DNA of 64,000 nt from Bolinopsis microptera (taxonomy: Eukaryota > Ctenophora > Tentaculata > Lobata > Bolinopsidae). Location of the stretch: assembly GCF_026151205.1 (NCBI RefSeq), contig NC_087077.1, positions 5,022,001 to 5,086,000 on the forward strand, read 5' to 3'. Position numbers and translations under genes: made by a program. The notes beneath the pieces are model-generated. The model searched no databases and was not told the DNA's origin. It was given only the letters and a program-made list of their open reading frames with translations. Shown here one piece after another: positions 53,761 through 64,000 of this stretch (position 1 is the first letter of the stretch; each line of letters starts with the position of its first letter).

Positions 53761-55176
53761 CACATCTCGAATACCCACTACTCCTAGCCGCGCCGCGTAA
53801 ATTCGTTACACATACACATATTGTTACATATAGTTATACCATATACACGTACTACGTGTAACTGTAACATGATGTCATGATGCGCTTGTTTCAGTTTCAC
53901 GCATGGCGGCGCGGTGTTCGCGAGATCAGGGTTTCCGTTGGACTTGGAGCAACGCATTAGTTTAACTTTTTCTTCCAGAATGTTACTCACTTACTGGGCG
54001 GCGTTCAGCCTGTCATTCCGCCGAATCTCTATTCATGATCATAATAGCCTGGGGTCCCCAGGCCAGGTAACCAGAATGAAGCGAGCCATAGACCGGCAAG
54101 CTGGGTGACGTAACTGTGATCAGTGAGGTAACTGTGATCAATGATGAAACAACTGTGTAAAAAAGTATGATTGTAATCACACTCACAGCTTCTCGAGAGT
54201 TCTGTCCAATTCAAGGTTAAGTTTGGATCCCGAGGAGTAATTCTAGGGCCTGTGAAATTATTTCCAGCGTTATTTTGTCGAGCAAAAACTCCCGGTCAGC
54301 ATCGTTGAATGAAACTTTACAAAATGAAACTTTCGAAATTCGAATCATGAACTATCAAGATTAAAAATGGATATACATTATACATGTAATATAATTATAT
54401 ATATGACAACCGAACAATTTGAATAAAGTTTAAGTGAAGTAGTTGAACTAAAACAGTAAACACTAACAATTCATGAATAGGATTAATACTTATTGAAGAT
54501 TGACTGTGGGCCATGGCGGGACAATGGGCACTTCCCTCTACAGCGAAAACGTCGGTAGTAAATGAAAAATATCGGTAGTAAAGAAAAGCATTAATGCAAA
54601 CAAAGCTGAGATTCAATTTCCGTTTTCATCATAATTTCCATTTAAGATAAGCTGAGCAAAAGTACAATCAGAATTTTAAAATTCTTTTCGCTAAGCACAA
54701 ATTGAAAACAGAACAAAACTTAACACTTCTAAGTTGTTAGTATGAAACTTATAGTTTTTCCATCTCTTTAACAAATTATCTTACGCTTATGATAATAAAG
54801 ATTATACCATCGAGAGCGTTAAATACTGCATTAAACAATAATTAGAAATCGCATAAGTTCAATCTTATACAGTGTATGATATGAATTTTACATGGAAATT
54901 CTGAATGCATTTAACAGGAAGTTCGAGTAAAGTAAAATTAACAAATTATGCAAGTTAAGCTAAATTAATAAATTATGCAAAAATAACACAAAATAATCCC
55001 AGAATTAAAAGCAAAAGTAACATAATATCTGTCGTAATAGTAAACAAAGCAATAATCTCGCAGTTTATCTTATCTCATTTTTACCTGAATCTCATCTAAA
55101 AGATAACGTATTTATCGTGAGTCCACAGCGATTTCGTTTGTCAAAAACTACATTTTTACACCATTATAACAACTGA
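53761..55176. other. Intergenic sequence downstream of the three-finger gene
   Basis: No gene recognised on either strand. AT-rich from 54300 on. Should include the 3' end of the minus-strand gene that stops at 55177, but I found no perfect AATAAA close by. Confidence 0.45.
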
Positions 55177-55378
55177 TTATTCAAAACGTCCCCTGAAAAG
55201 AGCGGCAGCCCCAATTCCAGCAGACAGTAACCATAGCGACACATATCTGCTCCTTGGAGACGAGTTACACTCATGCGCGTCGTTACAGAGTGTTATCTGG
55301 CACTTGTCTCTGCGCGGGTTCTTACCGTACAACCGGTCTCCACATATCTCATCTGAAGATATTTTCATTATCTGGGTG

Positions 55379-55421
<43 letters not shown>

Positions 55422-56334
55422 CTCTCTCTCTCTCCCCCTCTCTCTCTCTCTCTCTCTACTACTCAGACCTTATATGGGTCACGACATACGATACTGGTAC
55501 GTGAGTAGTTAAAATACTTTTTTGATAAACTTTGAGATATTTAAAAAACACTACTTGATACTGCAGCGACGGTTTGACAATATGAAAGATAATGTGTAAC
55601 CATGGTAACGTACCATCTTCAAGCTGGAACCCGTCCACACATCCCCAAGCAGCCCAATAATACCCGTCCCAGTAGTAATTAACTCTGCGACACAGTATCC
55701 AGTTAATAGAAGCAGTATGGAGTTAATAGAAGCCGTAGAGCCATTAAGAATATTGTAATTTAGAGACGAAGGATCAATTCTTAAGTATCCATATTTAAAA
55801 TAAATTATAATGATATCATTTATATCTGGATTGAATGAATATTTTGATACAGAAACGACAAAATAAGATATGACGTTAATTAACAGAATAAGTGTTCGAA
55901 AATATTACACCAGAAAACACACAACTGACAACACTGGTAACCATGACATCATTAGATTGGTAACCATGACAACAGTACACTGGTTACCATGACAACAGTA
56001 CACTGGTTACCATGACAACAGTACACTGGTAACCATGACAACAGTAGACTGGATACCATGACAATAGTACACTGGTTACCATGACAACAGTACACTGGTT
56101 ACCATGACAACAGTATACTGGTTACCATCACAACAGTAGACTGGTTACCATGACAATAGTACACTGGTTACCATGACAACAGTACACTGGTTACCATGAC
56201 AACAGTACTCGGTTATACCACTATAATCAATAACCTGTAGCAGTATTCCTGATCCTGACACAGGTAAGTATCATTGCACTGCGTGTCATGAAGCTGCCCC
56301 GCGCAGTATCTACATCTTAAACTTTCCGCAACGT
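55177..56334 (-). CDS. Three-finger (Ly6/uPAR-type) membrane protein, 5' partial
   Basis: Three minus-strand exons: 56334-56235, 55684-55614, 55352-55177, with GT-AG borders and matching phases (2, 1). The product runs AESLRCRYCAGQLHDTQCND, LCQDQEYCYRVNYYWDGYYW, AWGCVDGFQLEDDEICGDRL, then DKCQITLCNDAHECN. Ten cysteines in the order CxxC...C...C...C...C...C...C...C...C, ending in CN, are the LU/three-finger pattern of Ly6, CD59 and uPAR-type proteins. After the domain comes SLWLLSAGIGAAALF, a short hydrophobic end that could be a TM segment or GPI-anchor signal. The first exon with the signal peptide lies upstream (right) and was not found. Ly6 proteins are extracellular ligand-binding or receptor-modulating proteins; ligand unknown. 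Confidence 0.85.
55381..55463. repeat. (CT)n microsatellite in the second intron
   Basis: About 80 bp of CT with few interruptions, about 30 bp upstream (in minus orientation) of the acceptor of the last exon, where it reads GA. Confidence 0.97.
55930..56218. repeat. 23-bp minisatellite in the first intron
   Basis: About 12 copies of GGTTACCATGACAACAGTACACT, ending about 17 bp from the donor of exon 56334-56235. Confidence 0.96.
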
Positions 56335-59300
56335 CTGAACAAAACCAATTATCATTTAATTAATCAAATAATTAAACATTTTTATTGGATAGTTTGATAC
56401 GATAATTATATCATTACATCATTAAAATTGCACGAATATTTGCGACATTTTACTCATTTACTGCGAAATTTTACTGCTTTTCATGCTTCTCTCTATTGTG
56501 ACGGTATTATTGCAGTGTTGACAATCTCAAGTTTTAAAAGGCTCACTAAAAAGTAGGAATACACAGAAGGTCGTCAGGCAAATAGTCCGCGTATTAACTT
56601 CCATCCTGCTAAATTTCTTTACGTCACATCCTGAGAGAGAAGAAAACTAGATTATTAGCATATTACCGGGGTAAGGAAATCATTAGCGTGTTCATGGTGC
56701 AATTAATTATGTCATTATCGAATATCCTAAATATTAATGCCATATATTGATATATTCGCGATTCCAAGTATTTACAATCACTATTTTACAATCACTATTA
56801 GCGATTAGAGAGTTAGAGAGATGAATTTGACACAATTGATAATTGCTGTTCCAGTTGGTGCGGCTTGGTTTTGTAGAAATCATGTCAATATCTTGCTATA
56901 TCTTGCATACCGACCATAGCATTCGTGATTGTTAGGAATTAGGATTACAAAATTGATTTTTAGAAATCAGGAGATATGTGTCCAAAAACTACTTTTGGAT
57001 TTTTAATTTTAATCGAGATTAATCCAAGAGGATCGACGTATAAATAAATTAAGTTTTTTAAGGTAACATGAAATAGCAGTGGGAATTGGAAAACGTGCTC
57101 ATTTTGGAGTATATTTCACAAATAACTGTAAATAACCTGTAACCTAGTTGGGCTCCACAGTGAAAATGGGCTACGATAACTATTTTCCTACCACAGTAAC
57201 ACTTATTGACAACTTTCATTAAAGTTCAGAACTTCCGATCAATAACCACAAAAATGCACTGCGTTCTTCTGCAGATTGTTTTAATCTAATACAATAATGA
57301 TTCAATTGGGAGAGAGCAAGAAAGTAGCTGTAGTTGTTTAGTCTGATAAATTGCATATCGGATGAAAATACTTTTTGACTCAAATTTGGTCGTTATGTCA
57401 CTATACTACCACTATACTACCAATGTCGTATAACCACGTATCTATAATCACATTGAAGCTCCAAAGAAGAATTAGACTTAATCTATAATCAAGCTTCCCG
57501 TCTTCTTTTGACAGTTTGATATTTTTGGTATTGCAAAAGTGTCGCAGAGAACGTCACGATTGAAATCGATGACTGATCGTGCCTAGAACTAAGTGATGTT
57601 TTCTCTGAAGTATAACTTTTACAGCTTCTACAATTATTATAGGACAGGACGATTTTTTGGAGTGGTTTCATGAGCAGTAGGACGTTCAGTTGTTGGAGAG
57701 AAAATGTCCATGAGAATATAACCAAGGGCCCGGGATTTTGTGGTTCTTTTGAAAGAATCCTCATATTATAGTTGTACACTGTAGAAGTTACCGACAACAT
57801 ACATCAATTAACTTTGTGACAAATCAAAATTCTAAGATTTCTTACAATTTTTTAAAAATCACCAAAGACATGACTTTGGCTCGTCCTATTAAAAACTAAA
57901 GTTCGTTATAGCGCTGAAGCTAAATTAGAGAATTCTTTGAAATCTACTATTCATTCAGCTACTTATTAACTCTTATACAAATCTTGGCATTTTTTGTATT
58001 ATATACTTTCCCTTGAAATGAGCTAAAATTAGTTAAACTATTGCTAAGATCTAGATATTAAGAGTGACCCTGCATGCAGTGTAATGGGTGGGATCTTATT
58101 ATGACGTGGTTTAGATAATCTTGAATAACTGACGTGTGCAAATAACCATAATCACATTCTATTTATGTAGTATAACCGCATAATTACTCATATTCAAACC
58201 CATTATGATGTAAGAAAGTAGAATTAATATACCCATTTTAAAGCTGGTACCGCTTGGTGCTGTCCTTATCTTATTAAACGGACGTCTAAAAAAACTAAAA
58301 TTACAAAACTGGTGAGCTCGATCATGTTGTGTCAAACAATGATTACTTGCTGCAGGTGCAAAGTATGATGTCTTTAGACGCTTGTACACCTGCAGAACAT
58401 GATGTTATTGAAAACTTCACGTGGGCGCTGCGCGTGCGGAAGGTCCGCAGATTATATTTCTCCTCCCAACTCCTACCACTCCTAGCTAAATCACTGTCAT
58501 AAGATTGATCATAGCCCAATCCTCTTAGATTTACACGTGATTTGAGTGCTGAACCCCAACATTTGTGGATGACAATATCCAGGGTACAGCATTACCTTTG
58601 ACACAGAACGCTCGGAGCTCAAGACCAGCGGAATTACATCATGGACCATGGGTATCCAGTACAGAGTACAGTACGTGAACAGTAACTGTCTCCCAATAAT
58701 GTGAGATGTCAGTGAGAGACGTTGATCTGGCTTCAAAACAGAGCACAGAGCCAAGTTCAACACCTAGAACTGAGGTTAAACATCGTTTATTGCAAATCTA
58801 GAGATTCTGGGTTCCAGAGAGAAGCACGGCAGGGGTCCAGAGGGGTATCGAGCAGGGGTTTAGTGATGGCATTATGTCACTCAGCTCTTTGAGGAGCGCT
58901 TATAAAATTCACACTTGGTGTTTATGAATTAAGATGACAGTAAAAAGAGTGTTTAAAGTTCCAGCTGCCAGAATTTAAATTCCAAAGGGAATCAATGATT
59001 CAGGTTAATTCGTGAAAACTATAAATTATGTCACATTCTTGGCAACTGATCCAGATCGACAGATGGGGGCTAACGACTGAAGCTGAGGAATCCGTTACCT
59101 GGCATGGAGCTAAGGAATCCAGTACTTAGAATTTTAGAGATGTCAGATCGTTAGAACAATAGAATTATGGAGATCGGAGAAACAAATGATTCGTCCGTTT
59201 CAGCTAATTTATAGGATTTTCAAACGCAATTATGGAATTTGCTACAATGAGACGTGTTTTATAATAATAGGATAGCTACTGCTAGAAAATATAGGCTTAT

Positions 59301-59750
59301 TTTAGGAGTGTAAAGCCGAGTTTCAATTCTTTCTGATGATCACAATTCTGGGAAATAGCGAAATTAGATATCTGATAAATATCATTATCACTGGCTGGAC
59401 TTTTCTGCGAAATCTGTTCGCGAACACAGAACTAATGCAATTGATTTCAAGACTAACTGCTTCACCACTCCTTATCTCTGAGTATTTCATTGAGACAAGG
59501 CTCTGATAACTTTTATATTTACAAACAACTTCATTATGTCTATAACTATTAACTAACTCCTATGTATAGATAACTAACGACGACACCAAGTATTTGTGTT
59601 ACTAAATATCGATTATATCCGACTTGACCAACAGCGAGAAGATTACGCAAGTCTTGTTCGACACAAACAAGCAGACCGCCGTATCGTGTCAAATCAATTC
59701 TCACTTCTCCACCAGTAGTCCTCAGTGCTTTAGTTATGATAAATATAGGT
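56335..59750. other. Unassigned sequence right of the three-finger exons
   Basis: The missing signal-peptide exon of the minus-strand gene should lie here or farther right, but no short hydrophobic ATG exon with a phase-1 donor was convincing. The minus frame at 57489-57800 (103 codons) has no motif I know. Confidence 0.45.
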
Positions 59751-59990
59751 GCAACAAAAGGTCAGAGCAACAACTAAGCTACCTGATACAGAATGTAATA
59801 TATTATAAAGGAGCAACAAAAGGTCAGAGCAACAACTAAGCTACCTGGTACAGAATGTAATATATTATAAAGGAGCAACAATAGGTCAGAGCAACAACTA
59901 AGCTACCTGGTACAGAATGTAAAATATTATAAAGGAGCAACAAAAGGTCAGAGCAACAACTAAGCTACCTGGTACATAATGTAATCTACA
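59751..59990. repeat. 62-bp tandem repeat
   Basis: Four copies starting at 59751, 59813, 59875 and 59937, unit with GGTCAGAGCAACAACTAAGC. Near-identical, so recent. Confidence 0.95.
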
Positions 59991-62500
59991 GGACCTTGAA
60001 ACTAGAACCAGGTGTCACCAGGTGCTGAAGATTGGAGCTACCATCTTAACGTGTGCAATGTTTATTATAGAGATTATGGAGAAAATGGACATTATTTTAT
60101 CTTTGATCAGGCACTTTTGTTTTTGAGACGGGGGACAGGCGCAGGCAGGGCTGAAACCAAGGCCAGGCCCCAGCAGATCATTTGCGAATGGATATTATAT
60201 CTATATAAAGAATGTAGATGTCTTTTTTCACTTTCGAATAATTCCATTTCCAGGTATTAGTAGGTACCTGGTACAACCATCAAGGTAAGATGAGCTAGAA
60301 CGTGTATTCCAGTTCTACCAACACTTATTCTCTGATCCTGGACCTCGAGCAGTTTTTTCTTATTTTAAAAACATCCACGACTGGGGACAGTGACAGGATC
60401 TAATTTTGTCTGGGTCAGTAATTGGCCGGAAATTCCAGGAACTTGACCAGGAATTTGGCGATAGAGCGTTCAATTTAGAAGCTGATGTCAATGACCGACC
60501 ATAAATCATCATGTACATATTCTGCAGAAGAAGAAATCAAGTAATTTGCTGCTGAGAGTGGTAAATGTCACAGATTTTTAGGGACCAATGTCTTAATCGT
60601 AAGATGGAATTTTTTTACTTTATATATTGTAAATGTATGAATATAACTATTCAATGTAATTGCAGAAAACGGAGTCGAGTAATCGAGAACAAAATATTTC
60701 CGGCCAAATTCTCGGTGAAAATCGAAAATTGGCCGGAGCCGGGGAAAGATATCCCGAACGGCGCCTAGAATCCTGGTCTATCACTTGTTCAAAATATTCT
60801 TAGCACGATTTGAACGATTTTTATCGATTCTGGCTTCTAAATTAGTCTCAAGACAAAAGACCTCTACAATTAGTTAATCCAAATATAGCGGAAAAACATG
60901 ACCCAAATGCGGAATCTCTATTTTTATACTAACGACCTCAGTCATGCGAAAAATAATTTACTCCGGTGCCGCAAAAAATGTGAAAAATGAACGGATTGCA
61001 TTGTCCGGTCCCACGCCTAAAATGACGTTCATCAATTATCATACCACTACAGTATCTCATGATTATCATAGACCCCTGTGATAATAACGATCTTTCAGTC
61101 CGGTCTACAAGGTTATAAATGACATTTAAAGTAACAAATTATACGATGTTAAAGTTAAACTATTAAGTATCTGCAGTCGAAATGACGGATTGAATGTCTG
61201 GGGGCACTTTCTTTAGAAATAGAGGGTTGCACAGCTACAACAAGACATTTTACAAACGAACTTTAAATCTGATCTGAGATAGTACAAAAACCTGAATATC
61301 AAAGCTTGAAACCAAATTTTAACCATTCGGATTTTGGATAGCTGGCGGTTTTGTGGTGAATTGTGAAGTTGGTAATGTGCTAAAATGTAATGATTTAAAT
61401 ATTCATACATATATTTCTTACAAAATAAACGATTGATTGGAACTCTATTAACAAAAGCCTGCAGAGAGAGAGAGAGTGAAAGAGAAAGCACCACAGTACC
61501 TCAATATCATAACGAAGATATTTTATTTTGTGCTCTACAAGTCGCATCTTCTACAATACACCAACTAAACAAAGGGCACACATCCCACCCAGAATGGTAT
61601 AATTTGCCGCAGCTTCGCCACTAAAACTCCAAGACAATAGCGCCACGTTTTGAAATCGTGCTGCATGCTCGTGAAAAATGCAGATATCGTGTTTTGATGA
61701 AAGGCTTATTATGTGGAGAACTTCAATTGGGCAAAGATAAATGTATTTTGGAATAGATTTGTACCCCACTAGGATAAAAGATAAAACTTAAATACTAAAG
61801 CTATGATCGTTGTTGAAAAGAATAAAGTTAAGCTAAATGATGTGGTAATTTAAGAGGTAATGCGAATTAAGAAACAAATAACAGGTTCTAAGCGAGCTTC
61901 AAGATACTAAGAAACACGAGTGTAGTATACAATAATAATTCATCTCCGAACATCTCCTCCCCAATATTAACCGTTAAAAATCTCACCCACACCTAACCAT
62001 AGCCCGGCATTAATCTTCAACCCTAAGCCTAATATATAATAATAATATAATATAACCCAGGAACCCTATGCTTAACCCAGGAACCCTATTCAAGATAGCA
62101 GGGGTTGAGATGTCCGGTCCCCGACAAGTATAAGAGTACAGGATGAATTGTACAATAATAATATGAATTGTATAGAGAACAGAGACCAATGCACGGAAAA
62201 CAGATGCGTCCTGAAAGGAGAGACATAGAGGGAAGGAGAGAGAGCTCTCTACATAATGACATAATCATTTAATGAGTGCAGTGTCCGCACAATACACCTA
62301 CATCCAGTGTGATACAGCTGCAGTAGTTGTTGTATTAAAGAAGCTAAGCTGTAAGTCCAATACACTACTATTATGATACAACTATATAATACAAGTAGAA
62401 CAGAACACTACATAAGGCAGCTGTAAGAGTGTACATCACCAGATCACATAATGGTAACATGAGGCTGAGGAGTATAAGTAAGAGGTACCTTTAGTCCTGT
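59991..62500. other. Unassigned sequence
   Basis: No exon supported. A plus frame at 60012-60260 (82 codons) is open but shows no family motif. Short (GA) run at 61463-61477 and AACCCAGGAACCCTA repeats at 62057-62090. Confidence 0.45.
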
Positions 62501-62857
62501 GGTTACAGTTACAAGGGTAGCATGTTATAGGGGCAACAGCTACATGTTACCTGGGTAACAGTTACCAGGGTTACAAGGGGCTACCAGGGTTACAAGGGGT
62601 AACATGTTACCCGGGTAACAGTTACCAGGGTTACAAGGGGTAACATGTTACCTGGGTAACAGTTACCCGGGTTACAAGGGGCTACCAGGGTTACAAGGGG
62701 TAACATGTTACCCGGGTAACAGTTACCAGGGTTACAAGGGGTAACATGTTACCTGGGTAACGGTTACCAGGGTTACAAGGGGGAACATGTTACCTGGGTA
62801 ACAGTTACCAGGGTTACAAGGGTAACATGTTACCTGGGTAACAGTTACCAGGGTTAA
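62500..62857. repeat. 40-bp palindromic minisatellite (GTTACC/GGTAAC)
   Basis: About nine copies of a unit containing GGGGTAACATGTTACCTGGG and TAACAGTTACCAGGGTTACA. Each unit is built from two inverted GGTAAC/GTTACC pairs (TAACATGTTA, TAACAGTTA), so every copy can form small hairpins. Confidence 0.95.
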
Positions 62858-62979
62858 GGAAGATGTTACAGTACTAGCTTTGATACGGGGGTGACTCAAT
62901 AAACAGTGCCCTGTTTACGTTTTGGGTCATCTTGACAAAGTTTTGTTACCAAGTTAACATTTTCATTAATTTCAGCAAC

Positions 62980-63058
62980 AAACAATAAAATGGGAGCCTC
63001 TGACTCTGTGTACGTGTTTTTGAGTCACCCACCGGAGGAGTACAGGTATTATACCCAG
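62980..63058 (+). CDS. Possible small first coding exon (MGASDS start)
   Basis: After an acceptor-like TTAATTTCAG comes ATG at 62990 reading MGASDSVYVFLSHPPEEY, followed by a possible donor AG|GTATTA at 63058. The Met-Gly-Ala-Ser-x-Ser start fits an N-myristoylation signal. No second exon could be joined in the remaining 900 bp, and the frame is short, so this is weak. The minus-strand frame over the same place has no support. Confidence 0.25.
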
Positions 63059-63739
63059 GCTCCAGTATCTTGATCCTGATTGGCTGACTCGGACCTAGTA
63101 CCCTGGTTACCCTGGCTACGCAGGTAAACACACACGTGCCGTACCGCGCGGCGGAGAACTGTGGTATTTGGACTTAGCCACAGTTTGACACTGACACAAC
63201 TCCAGCCCAGTTCCAGGTATCAGCTGAGACTGCAGGTCGCTCGGACCCTTAAGTACGCCACGTTTTTTGCCATGTCACACGCATTGACCCACGTGTTACA
63301 CGGGTTGTAACATGGTTACAAAGACAGAACCCACCAGCAGGGTCCCTCGCACGTGTAGGGAACATATTATACTCATATCTGGGTAGAGCTGAGACCGTGC
63401 ACGTGTAGAGGACAGGGACCGTATTGGACTCCAATACTGAACAGAGCTGAGGCCTGGTCTCATGGACTTGACACCTGCTCTCCAAAACCTAAATAACACA
63501 GTTATAGAGCTCAAATATGCAAAAACTTGCAACTTTGCGAGACCCAGCTGCTGCATACCTACCCCTATAGATCAGACTTAAACAGATCTGACATTATCCT
63601 GGATCTGGTAAAACCTGATTAAATAAACCCTGTTTATTTCTCCTCACAATCAAATAGATCATCAGATATAATCAGATAGACCTAGTTAAGTTTTTATCTC
63701 CTCACGAGGTCGGATCAGACCCCAGACACTTGACTCACT
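63059..63739. other. Unassigned, relatively GC-rich
   Basis: Contains CACGTG cores at about 63133, 63290, 63349 and 63400, and repeated AGATCAGAC/ATCAGATA strings. It could be a promoter zone, but no start was placed. Confidence 0.4.
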
Positions 63740-64000
63740 TTACTCCTTTATAATATTCCTCGTGTCGCCACGCTTCATTACAGCACTATTCAGTGATCTT
63801 ATCGCAGGAACGATGGTCCTATTTAAAAAACGCTGCATTTTTGCAAACAGCGTACCGGCTGATAGATGCAGACAGAGGGTAAACAAAAAGATAACTAAAC
63901 TGCTGGCCATTAGTATAGTGACACCAAATACCGGGTACAACAAATCATAGGGCAGAAGTGCTGGTGAAATCGAGCGTTCAATCGGTAAATGATCATTGTT
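63740..64000 (-). CDS. C-terminal end of a single-pass membrane protein (partial)
   Basis: On the minus strand the frame is open from the window edge to a stop at 63740-63742. It reads LPIERSISPALLPYDLLYPV, then a hydrophobic segment VFGVTILMASSLVIFLFTLC (a TM helix), then a basic 45-residue tail ending MKRGDTRNIIKE. This looks like the last exon of a type I or multi-pass membrane protein whose body lies right of the window. I do not recognise the family. A chance open frame is possible at this length. Confidence 0.4.
   Translation of the reverse strand, partial: NNDHLPIERSISPALLPYDLLYPVFGVTILMASSLVIFLFTLCLHLSAGTLFAKMQRFLNRTIVPAIRSLNSAVMKRGDTRNIIKE

Noticed and set aside
57489-57800. 103-codon minus-strand frame as the missing 5' exon of the three-finger gene
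   Set aside because: No signal peptide at its start and no donor in the needed phase.

Overview
The window is AT-rich, intron-rich animal DNA. Genes are split by GT-AG introns of about 60 bp to 10 kb, and the introns and spacers are full of DNA transposons, non-LTR retrotransposon fragments, minisatellites and fold-back elements. Two STAT-family genes, a three-finger (Ly6/uPAR-type) gene, a Merlin transposon, a FLYWCH/MULE transposon and CR1-like LINEs together suggest a non-vertebrate metazoan, most likely a cnidarian or another early-branching marine invertebrate. That placement is inference; nothing here fixes the species. All gene models were built by eye from splice sites, reading-frame continuity and family motifs.

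Layout. (1) 1-32198 (+): the 3' part of a divergent STAT-like gene, ten exons whose phases agree at every junction. It codes the end of the DNA-binding domain, a linker, an SH2-like domain and a long Pro/Ser/Asn-rich tail. Its introns hold a broken LINE ORF1, a LINE reverse transcriptase fragment, a complete-looking 3.66 kb Merlin transposon (8-bp target duplication, two divergent genes), a second LINE on the minus strand split by a fold-back element (8-bp duplication), a hAT remnant and a 457-bp tandem satellite. (2) 32199-37332: spacer with a 57-bp triplicated array of CArG-like and CACGTG boxes. (3) 37333-47094 (+): a full STAT gene of 17 exons and about 760 residues, with N-domain, coiled coil, DNA-binding domain, linker, SH2 (Arg623) and a phosphotyrosine motif (Tyr695). 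Intron 7 carries a 1.84 kb MULE-type transposon with long TIRs and 9-bp duplications; intron 14 carries a 12-bp CACGTG minisatellite. (4) 47095-55176: spacer that includes, at about 50.9-53.8 kb, a cluster of GC-rich small hairpins with TTC loops, unlike the AT-rich surroundings. (5) 55177-56334 (-): three exons of a ten-cysteine three-finger membrane protein. (6) 56335-64000: mostly unassigned, with two tandem arrays, a possible small first exon at 62990 and the C-terminal end of a single-TM protein running in from the right edge on the minus strand.

The two STAT genes are neighbours on the same strand but very unequal. The second is a canonical phosphotyrosine-activated STAT. The first keeps the fold and the SH2 arginine but has no recognisable Gly-Tyr-x-Lys activation site. 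The observations most worth following are the tandem STAT/STAT-like pair, the two-gene Merlin element, the TTC-loop hairpin family, and the habit of tandem repeats in these genes to start at, or copy, exon-intron boundaries and even a stop codon.
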